NCBI GenBank assembly: GCA_037501455.1
Contig: CM074860.1
Coordinates: 44,278,501 to 44,342,500 of the forward strand
Length of the DNA: 64,000 nucleotides
Reading direction: 5' to 3'
Origin: Lantana camara
Lineage: Eukaryota; Streptophyta; Magnoliopsida; Lamiales; Verbenaceae
Part shown: one piece after another, positions 11,701-21,696 of the stretch
Numbering within the stretch: the first letter of the stretch is position 1
Layout of the letters: every line of letters begins with the position of its first letter
Translations under genes and position numbers: made by a program
The notes under the pieces: generated by a model
The model's database searches: none
What the model was told of the DNA's origin: nothing
Seen by the model: only the letters and a program-made list of their open reading frames with translations

Positions 11701-12094
11701 CTTTTGTCCAGTCAGGATTATTAGTATCTCTTCTTTTGTCCTGCGTAGTCGTGGTTACATCCACCTTCATGTTGCATGTTTTACTGTGAGACTTGTTCAG
11801 GCCACAACCTAAAACACTTGGGGCTCAGTTTAATAATGTTCCTTTGTTTTCCTATTGGACTAATGTTTTATGTTATTATATGACTACTTATTTTTGTGTT
11901 TATGCATGTACTACTGTGTTCCATTCATGTTTTCAAAAGTTTTAAATTATTCTGAAATTTCGCTGCTTTGGCAACACTGGTTACTCTGATCTCTGTGATG
12001 TTTTGTGTGTTCACCAAAGTATCTCTCGAGTGATAAGGCTTCCTAGTTACTTGGGTGATACAACGGAGTGGGGTTATGGCGTTGTGGCGCTACA
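8758..12094 (+). repeat. A-family LTR, second copy (3.34 kb)
   Basis: Start (TGTGACAGCCCGG) and end (GGCGCTACA) match element A. On the left it has a pol tail and polypurine tract, as a 3' LTR should. On the right, GCTAAGGTGGTATC (12095-12108) looks like the start of a primer-binding site, as a 5' LTR should have. A single LTR therefore sits between two internal ends. TATA box at 9515-9522, donor-like GT at 9590, U5 hairpin 11602-11618. Confidence 0.9.
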
Positions 12095-12112
12095 GCTAAG
12101 GTGGTATCTTTG

Positions 12113-12520
12113 TCACGTCCCGGGTCCGCAGGCCCGTTGGACTCGAGCGGAAGTCTCCAAGCCCACCGAGTATAACCTGAAATTGGGCATAAACTACTTC
12201 CCAAAAGGGATATCCATTGGTTATACTTGGACTCTTTAACTTATATACTGAACTTAAGATTCATACTTTATCGATGTGGGACAGGGATGTCACAATCATC
12301 CCTCCTTCAGAATCACGACATCCTCATCGCTGCATGACATATAGCCCATGACCGACTCATCTGCATTGGGACTCTAGAGGTGGCTCCTACAGGCTCAAGA
12401 GGTGGCTCCCACACATGTAGCACTTTGCCCCGCAGGCTCAAGAGGTGGCTCTCATGTGCGTAGCACTTTGCCCCGTATAAAAATCACCCCTCCTACGGCT
12501 GACGAGCAGCTCTGATACCA
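12113..12520 (-). mobile_element. TRIM-like element N, 3' half
   Basis: Minus strand. A short LTR (12114-12293) begins TGTGACATCCC and ends GGGACGTGACA. Upstream of it is a purine run GAAGGAGGGATGAT, about 200 bp of internal DNA with a duplicated block (AAGAGGTGGCTC and GTAGCACTTTGCCCCG, each twice), and a primer-binding site TGGTATCAGAGC (12509-12520). The expected second LTR is missing; LTR C begins instead. With an LTR of about 180 bp and no coding capacity, it fits terminal-repeat-in-miniature elements. Confidence 0.65.
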
Positions 12521-12535
12521 TTTATGCTTAAAGGG

Positions 12536-15161
12536 TTTTGATAGCATGCTTTAGGATTAATCGAAAACAATGTGCTTATATGGACATTAAAGCATAAATT
12601 AGGGACTAAATGGTAAATTTATTTTCCAAGCCTGTAACTGGTTAGAATTCGATGAAATTGAATAGATAATTCTATTACGAGTTCGTGGGTTCCTAAATCG
12701 CTCGATTCGGACTTCGGACGAAGAAGTTATGGCCATTTTACGAAAAGTCAACCTTTTTACTTAACCCAGTTGACCTACGACCCAATTTCAATTTTGACCC
12801 AATTTGAGACCCAATTTCACCTAAATCTGACCCGTATGACCCGCTCCATGACCCTATATGGCTGACCCAATTTACAAAATCAGATTTAACACTCGAAAAC
12901 CCATTCTTACGTTATTTCATAAGATTCAAGTCACTCTCTCCCTCACTTTTCTCAAGAGACCATCCATATTCTCTCAAGAACTTCAAGCCATCTTCAAGAG
13001 CTAAGAGTGAAGGTTAAAGCTGGAGATTCAAGACTAAAGAACAAGATTCCCTCTTCCATTTTCAGCTCTTAAGGTAAGAAATGCTTGAATGCTCATGTGG
13101 GTCTTCTTCTTTGAACTTGAAGCTTGAGTTTGAAATCTAGGGTTCATGTTAGATGGATTAACAATTTGTTTATGGAAATATGTTTCTTATGTTGCTAGGA
13201 ATGATTTGGTGTAACAATTTCATGTTTTGGGGTGTTTTGAACTCATTCCCGTAGAGTTTGAAGTTGCTGTCACGTTTTTTTTAAGTTCTGGGCAGAATCC
13301 ATGGGGGTGGAGTTTTTGTGCAGTAGCTTTTGGACCCAAAATCCGCGAGGGTGGATTTTTTGTGAAGGAAAATCCATGGGGGTGGATTTTCCCCAGCCTT
13401 GTTTTCTTGACTTGTTTCGCTTGTTTTGACTCTTGTATGTCCTTTTCTTGTTTCTATGATACCTTTAATGAGTTCTGGCCGTATTATATGTGGTGGAACT
13501 TCTTGCATATCACTTGTTATGATTTTATTCCCTTGATCAAGTTTAAGTTGTCACATTTTGCTAAGTTATGCATTCACTTGAACTTGTATGACTTCCTACG
13601 TTATGTGTGACCTTGACATGCTATACATGCTCATGATTGATCCTCACATCTCATGCATACCTTATATTATGATCTCTAAGCATGCTTAAGTTATTTTAAT
13701 TGACTAAGTTATGCGTTTAATTAAATTGTGTTAAGTATGATTCATAGGTCGCTTAATACATATGACTTGAGAACTTGATACATAACTCTCATAAGTGACT
13801 TGTTACTTAAGCCGTGCGTCGTTTACTTGGTTTGGGTCGTGTCTTACCTTTGTTAGTACGTTTGTCTTGTTAGGTGGTGAGTCTCCGGCCGAGTAGTCCG
13901 TTGCTCGTGGTCGACCTTTGAGGTTTTTGGTAAAGGTGAGGAGCTATAATATAAAAATGTTTTCTAAAACTGTGGACACATATGACCTATCATGTTTGAT
14001 GGTTTTGAACTCCCGTTTTCGCAAAGGTATATGTAGGCTTAATAAGCCAAGTTTTGTGAGAGTTTCTCATATTACGATGTTTGACTATGGAAAACGGTTT
14101 ACAAGTAGAACTTGAATTGGTATATGGGATAGGTACCCAAAATGCTATTTTGGAACTTTCATTCGAATATTATATATGTATGTGGGAGTTGTGTAGCGAG
14201 GTTATGATGTACCTTGCTAGGACGCTTGCTTGGGGTAATCGTAATTGAGCTCGGGGATGGAGGTGAGAGATATTCCGGGAAGGCAAGGGCCGACGGATGT
14301 CCTTATCCAAAGTTCCCACCGTGGACAAGACTACTAAGACTCCGAGGAGGTTTGGGTTGAAGTTTTCTTGGAGAGAGCTAGGTTACATGGACCGAATTCT
14401 CCACTCAAAAGGCAAAAGGTTTCATCGCGGGGGGGGGGGGGGGGGGGGGTGCACTCCCTCGACATCAACGACGTAAAGGTTGGATTGGTTTGATTTCTTG
14501 GTTTGGGAAGATCGGATGGAGTGCTCGTTCTCGCCGAGCTGGTTATGTGTGGTTTATGATCCATATTTTTCTAAAACTTGCATTTACTTTGAAAATAAGT
14601 TGGATCATGAACACCTTTGTTTTGACCATGCATTAAACCCTCTTATATCACTTATATTTTGTACACTTCTCCTCACCGGTTCCGTTTGCACTGATCTCCT
14701 TTACCTTTCGTGTCCACATATCGTGCTTTGGAGTCTTGCTAGGCGGGGTCTTGCTTGAGAGTTGTTGTCGAGTCTAGCTTTACTTGTTGTGTCGTAATAT
14801 ACTTTATGTTTTACGTTTCGCTTTTGGATTTATGGATCCGGCTTGTATGATGAATTATTATGCTAGTTTGGACCGGGTTGGTCGCTAGGTTGATTTTACA
14901 TTCCGTATTTTGGGCATTTTGTGCTGGACCGTGATGGTCACTTAATTGTTGAATGAATTGACTTATGAACGTGTTATGTTTTGATCTAAGCTTCCGCATA
15001 CTTGTGTTTTTATTCTTGCTTTGTGAGTCTAGCACCGCCTAGCTAGGTTATCCGTTTGTCACCGCTTGCTTCGGCCTTAGCGGGTATATGGATAACAATT
15101 CTACATACAAGCTTGGTCCGTAGCGCGGGATAGGCGTGGATGCCCTCGCCGGGGCGTTACA
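12536..15161 (+). repeat. 5' LTR of element C (left end missing)
   Basis: It aligns with the D LTR from about 59852 onward, so roughly the first 190 bp are lost where it meets element N. It ends GGGGCGTTACA at 15161, 12 bases before a primer site. A splice-donor-like AAG/GTAAGA lies at 13071-13077. A palindrome cassette (three units of AATCC...GGATT type) is at 13290-13402 and a run of 21 G at 14429-14449. The downstream hairpin (14677-14693) has one mismatch here, and the following CAG/GT of D is destroyed. Confidence 0.88.
14429..14449 (+). repeat. Run of 21 G in LTR C
   Basis: An uninterrupted G run, followed by TGCAC and CCCTCGACATCAACG. The D LTR has 22 G at the same place (61820-61841) with the same 3' flank. 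Exact length in assemblies is uncertain. Confidence 0.9.
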
Positions 15162-15173
15162 CCCCTATTTGGT

Positions 15174-15185
15174 TGGTATCAGAGC
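15174..15185 (+). other. Primer-binding site of element C
   Basis: TGGTATCAGAGC, complementary to the 3' end of plant initiator methionine tRNA, 12 bases after the LTR end. Minus-strand DNA synthesis would start here. Confidence 0.88.
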
Positions 15186-15588
15186 CGAAGGTTCAACACC
15201 GGGCTCTTGAGTCGTCTCGAGTCGTCTAGGTCGAACGGCAATAGGAACAACTTGCTTATGTGCTTTAAATTGAATCATCTTGCATGCGCTGCATTGTTGA
15301 TTAGCGTATTTGTACTTGCATTATGTGAACATATTTGATTGAATGCGTTGTTTCTATTGTGACCGTTACGTTGACTACTTGCTTATATCACTTAAATTAC
15401 AACTACTTCGTTGTACTTACTGAACTTGGTGTTTATGTGTTGGCCTGTATTAATTTATATGTTATCTTACGATACGTATATCTTGTTAATTATTGCACTT
15501 AAATTATGTAATTACATTGCTTGCTTGATAGTATGTGACATGAACATATGACTAACCGATATGCATACATGATAAGATTGTGTGTAGG

Positions 15589-17000
15589 ATGCCTCCTCAT
15601 CGACGTGACCGCTCTCCAGCTCGCCAAATGAGCAAGATGCTCCGGTGGGGAATCAAAATCCTCCACTACCACCGTTAGCGAATCCCACGGATCTTATGGC
15701 TTTTATGACTCAATTTGTGCAAGCCGTCCAGGCACGACAAGCGGCGCAAGCACCTCCACCGGTACCTCATGCACCACCGGCGCCAATTGAGAGTGTGTAT
15801 GATCGATTTAGCAGACGCCGTCCTCCTACATTTTTGGGCTCTACGGATGATATAAAAGCGTAGTATTGGATTACCACCATCGAGAGGATCTTTCGGGTTG
15901 TTACTTGCACCGAGATTGAGAAAGCCATGTGTGCTATTGATCTCCTACGAGATGAAGCATACAATTGGTGGCGTAGCACCATATCCCGCCTTAGGGTGAG
16001 TGAAGATAATGTTACTTGGGAGATGTTTGCAAGAGAGTTTTGGGCACACTACATACCGAAACAAGCAAGGAAGCATTGTGAAAGCGAGTTCATGAATTTG
16101 GAACAAGGGAACATGTCCGTGACCGAGTATATTGCTGAGTTTAACCAGTTATCACCATATGCACCTCACATAACCGATGAAGAAGGCCGCAAGTGTGAGA
16201 AGTTTGTAGAAGGGCTTCGTGGAGAGATAGCGAGATCCTTGGCCCCTGTGTCTATTGATAACGAGTTTATTGCACCAAAAACCCTGTGATATACCTAATT
16301 AGCACTCAGAACCCTGTGATTTGAAAATTCTCAAAGCGAACCCTGTGATTGTAATAAATTAGCACTCAATTAGAATTTCAAACCCTACAGCCGTGGTTGT
16401 AGGGTTTTGAGTGCTAACTTTAATACAATCACAAGGTTTTCAGTATTAATTTATATAATCACAGGGTTCTCTTTGAGAATTTTCAAATCACAGGGTTCTA
16501 AGTGTTAATTAGGCATAACACAGGGGGTATTCAAGCAAAAAACTCTATTGATAACTGGGCTACCGCTACCGGGCTTGCCTTAAAAGTTGAGGCTGAGGAA
16601 CAATGACTTGGAGCTAAGAAGGGTGACATTGGTTCCGGTTCGGGTTTCAAGAGGTCAGCTCCACCACCATCATTTCAATCTCTACAAGCTTTGAGAGGTC
16701 ACCCTATGGATAAGAAGGGTAAGACTAAGACTTCTAAACCCCGAGCAACAGCCCCTCAAGCTATAAAGGGTTGCGATCCGTGTGAGCATTGTGGCGGCAT
16801 TAGCCATCGGGGAGATGAATGCTGGGGAAAGCTTGGGAAATGCTTCACTTGTGGTAGTTCAAAGCATTGGGCAAGGGAATGTGACCAGAAAAGGGAATGA
16901 GGTCCGGGTGGTAAGAAGAAACCAGTGGCACATGCTCGTGTCTATGCATTATGCGGTAAGCAAGAGGATGACAACATTGATCCCATTATTACGGTGAAAG
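15589..17000 (+). pseudogene. gag: gag (with start of protease) of element C, split by a MITE
   Basis: The ATG at 15589 begins MPPHRRDRS, the usual chromovirus gag start, and follows AG/G, a possible 3' splice site. A frameshift near 15622, TAG 15861-15863, TGA 16604-16606 and TGA 16898-16900 interrupt it. The capsid-like retrotransposon gag domain is clear (EAYNWWRS, TWEMFAREF, YIPKQAR, FMNLEQGNMSVTEYIAEF, LSPYAPHI, FVEGLRGEIA). A 283 bp MITE splits it at 16263. Two intact zinc knuckles follow (CEHCGGISHRGDEC and CFTCGSSKHWAREC, about 16780-16875), then a few residues resembling the stretch before the protease active site (ARVYAL, DPIITVKG). Homology stops near 17000, so protease, RT and integrase are absent. 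Gag would package RNA in cytoplasmic particles. Confidence 0.92.
16263..16545. mobile_element. MITE (Mutator-like) inside gag
   Basis: 283 bp flanked by the direct repeat TATTGATAAC (16253-16262 and 16546-16555). The ends are inverted: GAGTTTATTGC and, at the other side, GCAAAAAACTC. Terminal inverted repeats of about 75 bp or more (with small differences) continue inward, and the centre is itself a palindrome around AACCCTACAGCC/GGTTGTAGGGTT. The word AACCCTGTGAT recurs three times per arm. Removing the insert and one repeat restores the gag frame. A 9-11 bp duplication with long inverted ends points to the Mutator superfamily; no transposase is encoded. Confidence 0.85.
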
Positions 17001-18469
17001 GTATGAACTGCATTCATGGCATTGCACTCATACATTTGATTCGGATATCATTACCTGTTGATAATATAAGTTGGAATGCACTTATATGATATGCATGTGA
17101 TTTGCGATGCTAATTGTTTTAAGTGCTAACATGAATACGGTAAGTTAGAAACTGATTGTTCTTTATCGGGAGGTATATTTTATAGTTGATATATGTGTTA
17201 CACCTGAACTTGATTTATTTTATGGCCCCTCTTATGTTATGTCGGTAATGATTGACAGTAGATGTTACATTTGTAATTAGCTTACCTCCTACTTGTGCAA
17301 TCGTATAAATGCTTTCTTGTATAAGTTGTTCTTAGAATGCGATAACTCTAGTAACCCTTGTATTAATGCAACCTTTGGGTTTATGAGCTATGTTGAATAG
17401 ATTTGAAGCATGAGCAAGTACTTTTGTGACCATGTTGTTTTCTTGTTTTTGGAATGCGTGATTTTAGGCGGAGAGTATGTCTAATTTACTAATGGGTATA
17501 CTTTCATTTAATTGGAGAATCATGCTTAATCAGTTAACAAAAGGGGTGGTTTATATCAAGTTGCTAGAAACTCGAGGATGTTTGTATATTAATTCCAACT
17601 TATGCGAATCGCCTAGGGGATCGAATTGAAATGTCTCTAAACCTTGAATGTGTGTAAAACTTGAGTTTGTGCTCCGATGCATGTTACGAATTTATAAGGC
17701 ATAATTAATGAATCGAGAATTTACCGCTTACCTTTAAAACATGACTTTATGTGACTAAATTATGTTGTTCATTTGAGCATGGTAATATGGGATGACAATG
17801 CCTACTCTCACATATGATTTTGAATATGAGACTTGAATTGATTGTTAGAGTGTGCTATAAAAGGAATCAGGAATATATCATTTACCTTGAAAGCATGACC
17901 TTATGTGAATAAATGTATGCCTTATATGTATTGAGCATGACGTACGCATGCTTGAGCGCTACATAGACTATACATGACTAAGATTACGACATCTTCATTT
18001 GTACTACTTGAATCAATCGTTAAAGTACGACTTGTTATTGGTATGTTTAGATACTTACAACTTCATGTATGTTAAATTCTCGAATTGACTTTATCTACGC
18101 ATGTTAATACAAGACATGAGCTTGGAAATTGAATCTAATGACCTCTCTATGCATGTTACTTCAAGGCATGAAGTTAGTAATTAAATTGCATGATCTTGGA
18201 TACTTTGATGAACTTGTATGATGTAAGTATGAGTTATTTCTCGTGGTATTTGTAACCTTGGACGTTGTACTTGCTTGACTATGTGCACTTTTTCGGTTAG
18301 CTTTGAGAGACGCCTTGGACGCGACGAATACCCTCGCCCTGTTGTAGGAGAATGACTCGACCGTTCGGCAGCCCTTTGTTGTGTGTTTTGTTGGTGCTTT
18401 GCATGTTTCAGATTGAGTAGTAGCAAGCATGTGCTTTTGTATTCGGGTGTTGTAGGATTCTTCCTCTTT
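17001..18469 (+). other. Non-coding interior of element C
   Basis: About 1.5 kb without a believable reading frame, where pol would be expected. From about 17078 it aligns with element D from 57510 (shared blocks such as TTGCGATGCTAATT, GGTAATGATTGACA, CTTGTGCAAT), so it is a family feature and not a private deletion. It starts just after GTGAAAG/GTATGA, a donor-like sequence. Confidence 0.75.
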
Positions 18470-18728
18470 TGTGTTCGGGGGATGTTGGGTCCCCTCGGTT
18501 ATAGTCATTTGGGAATGTTACATTCTCCCGAATTTAGGAGTTTGTGAGATGACAACTCTTTCAAACTTAGATGTTTGAGGGATGTGGATTCCTTCGAACT
18601 TAGGATGAGAGATGGGGTTCTCTCATTGGTTGTTGAGAGACGGGGTTCTCTCGTTGCTTGTTGAGAGACGGGGTTCTCTCGTTGCTTGTTGAGGGACGGG
18701 GTTCTCTCGTTACTTGTAGAGGGACGGG
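18470..18728 (+). repeat. Tandem hairpin array of element C
   Basis: The last part is a regular 28 bp tandem repeat, 4.4 copies (18607-18728). Each copy is GAGAGA-CGGGGT-TCTCTC plus a linker like GTTGCTTGTT, so each copy is a hairpin. Upstream (18470-18606) are looser units of the same design with other stems, for example GGGGGATG...GGTCCCCTC and GAGGGATG...TTCCTTC. The array is cut at 18728 by LTR E. Confidence 0.8.
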
Positions 18729-21320
18729 TGTAGCACCCCTTACACGTGGAGGTGTCACACCCCTGCACTATAGGTCAATCCACATATGAAATGGACAATC
18801 CATACATGAACCAACCTATAGCGAACGGGTGACAATGCAACTAAAGAACAAGTTGGCTAGGCGGGACTAGACTCTCAAATGAAAGTAGATCCAATACATG
18901 AAACTCGAAAGCGGAAGCATAATAATATTGTCTCATCATATCAATACATTATCATCTTCCAATAACATTCACATATAAGTGCTCAAAACTATTAACATGA
19001 TACTCGAATACGCTAATACAAAAAAGGTAATGCTAGACTAGACTCAGCTGGATGAATGACACAACACGACTCCTGCCTAGCACGCCACGAACAAAACCTG
19101 AAAGGTGGAGGCGTCAGTCTGTGAAGACCGAGTGAGGGGCATAAATATATATAAACACGAGTAACATACAAGTTATAATCTCGGGTAAGGTTTTGTAATT
19201 AAATAACATAAGTGCAAAAATAACATGGAACTCGCCCGAGATTACAACTATCAAGTTTAACACGATAATCAGGTTTACAATATCTATCAGTGGCCCTGGC
19301 GAGGGGCGTGCACGATCTCCAACCAACCTCGACAGTGAACGATAATTATACTTTCTCTTTTAATTAAGTTATCATACAAGTCATTATAGTGCACACGATC
19401 AATAACATGAAATCCATCCTTCACCATTGGTGGTGGGTTTGCAAGGCCCAAACCACCCACGATAACACATTACACGTCGGGAGCATGACTCCCATGTACG
19501 GGACTCCTTCCTCCACCAAACCTCCTGGTGGATTCAGGGGGCATCCCCACGGTGTGAGAGAGGTGTGTGAGTTACCCGTCAGCCCTATGCTTTCCCGGTT
19601 GGCTCAAACACTCACCCTCGGGCCCATAAACACGATACACAATAATTCGCCAAACACGATCACTGTGCAATCACGATAACACGATACAGGGCTTGCTTGT
19701 CATGAACACGATTAGTTTCAAGAAACACGATTTACTCTCAAGGGACATGACTTGCAGCACGATACACGGATAATTATTAAATCCCTTGTTTTTGGAAAAC
19801 GATTATAAAGATATAGGTATATGTAATTTGGCTGAAATCCACGTAAAGGTTATATGGTTCTAGATAATTAATAACTAAACCTCACCTTTTACCGACAAAA
19901 TGCAAGTCGAGACACGGCCTACGGCCCCTGCTCCACGTCACAAGAAGAGGATATGTGCAAACACGACGTGTGTATGTGAGACATGACCTAAAATGGACCA
20001 AATATGACGAACGGCAGAAATGCAACGAGATGACGAGGAAAATGCAATGTGGCATGATAACATCTTGTTTCAGTACATATTGGATCATATAATAGCAAAT
20101 CGGGGTCAAAGAAGTCATCGGATTGAGGGGCTAAAATTGTAATTTTATGCAGAATATTTTGTTCTGTCAGATGCACGGGAACGGCCGTTCCGGCTTCCCT
20201 TTGTAAATGGGAAGGGCCACTCCCGTGGCCCTTCAAAACGCACCCACGATTTCTTATTTTAAAACACGCTGAAGCTGGGAACGACCCTTCCGGCACGTAG
20301 GCCAAAAGGGGCACGGCCGTTCCCAGTCTCGGCCGCCTATTTTATTTGAAAAGGTGGGAACGCCCGTTCCCACAAAGCCTTGAGGCTGGGAACGGTCATT
20401 CCCAGTTCTGCAACTGGAAAGAAACAGAAAGAACAGAGCATGGCTACGGGAAACAACAACCAAGCATCAAATCTTCCAAGTTTGATCAACAAAGTTTCGA
20501 TTTCCTGGAAATATGATGCACATATATTCAAAAGATGATGAAATAATACTTAAACACTCAAAACATGAAATATCATCAAGAAATCCCAGCTTCATGCCCA
20601 TGCTCTTATTGATCAACCAAGCTCAAATTTCCAATAAATTCATAAGGAAATCATGCCATAATTCATGTTATGATCACATAATTATGCTTCCAATTCCAAG
20701 TAATTCATCTAGCATATAATTCTCTAACCCTAGCTTAATCAAATATGATCAAGAACCATGAATTCATGCAAAGCCAACCTTGAAATGGAAGGAGTGAAGA
20801 AAATGGATGAAGATGATGATCAACTCCCAATTCTTGCAATATTTCTTGGAAATTCTTGATGGAAAGTATGAAAATCTCTTCCCTTTTCTTTCTTGTATGA
20901 ACCGAGAACAAGAAGCAAATGTGGTTGGGATATTTTTCATCAAAATGAGAGCAAGGGAAGCTTGGAGATGCATATAACGTAACATCCCTTTTTGAAATGT
21001 GTGAAATATCCAATTTTGCCATTAACCCTCCAAGAATTCAAGTTATGCAATGAAGGATATAAGGTTTTGAGAATTGATCAATTAAGTCCTTGAAATGTTA
21101 TACAATTAAGTCCCTAGAGTTTAAGAAATATCTAACTAGGGACAATTTAGTAATTAAATCATACTCAGTAAATATTTTACGACATGAATATTTTCAAGTC
21201 ATGAAAGAAATTCTCAATTTGATATAAATTCATAAATTTTTCATGAAAGTATTTTAAAATATAATTTATAAAATTATTTTAAAACATAAGATATTAATAA
21301 ATGAAAATCAGGGGGTTACA
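18729..21320 (-). repeat. 3' LTR of element E (2.59 kb)
   Basis: Read on the minus strand it starts TGTAACCCCC (21320) next to a C12/G12 polypurine tract and ends GGGGTGCTACA (18729). The downstream LTR hairpin is at 19114-19131, and a kissing-loop-like hairpin at 19429-19457. A palindrome cassette lies at 20178-20405. No second E LTR is found in the window. Confidence 0.85.
20178..20405. repeat. Palindrome cassette in LTR E
   Basis: Several inverted repeats share the arms GGGAACG/CGTTCCC: GGAACGGCCGTTCC (20178-20191, perfect), an imperfect pair near 20278-20330, GTGGGAACG-CC-CGTTCCCAC (20354-20373, perfect), and an imperfect one at 20386-20405. Nothing suggests a coding role. Confidence 0.8.
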
Positions 21321-21322
21321 AT

Positions 21323-21359
21323 CCCCCCCCCCCCTAAAAAGGACCTGGTCCCCAGGTCC
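21323..21359 (-). other. Element E polypurine tract and hairpin
   Basis: On the minus strand a run of 12 G (21334-21323) adjoins the LTR. Upstream is a perfect stem GGACCTGG-GGA-CCAGGTCC (21341-21359). Confidence 0.75.
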
Positions 21360-21374
21360 ACTGTCAAGTTTTAA

Positions 21375-21520
21375 AATGATGCACAAGCCATAAGAGAACC
21401 CCGTCTCTTGAACAAGGATGAAAGAACCCCGTCTTTCAACAAGAAGTGAGAAAACCCCGTTTCTCAGTAAGAAATGAGAGAGTCCCGTCTCTCAATAGGA
21501 AATGAGAGAGCCCCGTCTCT
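21375..21520 (-). repeat. Tandem hairpin array of element E
   Basis: Five units of 28-29 bp, the same repeat family as in element C but on the minus strand. Stems differ between units yet stay paired: AAGAGA/TCTCTT, GAAAGA/TCTTTC, GAGAAA/TTTCTC, GAGAGA/TCTCTC (twice), around a loop of CGGGGT type. The array lies between gag and the polypurine tract. Confidence 0.85.
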
Positions 21521-21696
21521 CGGACATATACCATGTAACAAACCAATCAATGCTAGAAACATTATCACATACGAAGCAAGTATAGTCACGTTAATCACAT
21601 TAATTTATCCTTCATATGAAAATACATTGTTGCTAGTGAAAGTTATATTAATAAAAGGTCCATGATGCTCGTGATATGCATGTTTGAAAGTACCGT

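Noticed and set aside
13227..13610. 127-codon frame with NPWGW repeats in LTR C
   Set aside because: The repeats are palindromic DNA that reads similarly on both strands, and the D copy lacks them.
18607..18728. Regular 28 bp repeats as a possible CRISPR array
   Set aside because: There are no unique spacers, no cas genes, and the context is a plant retroelement.
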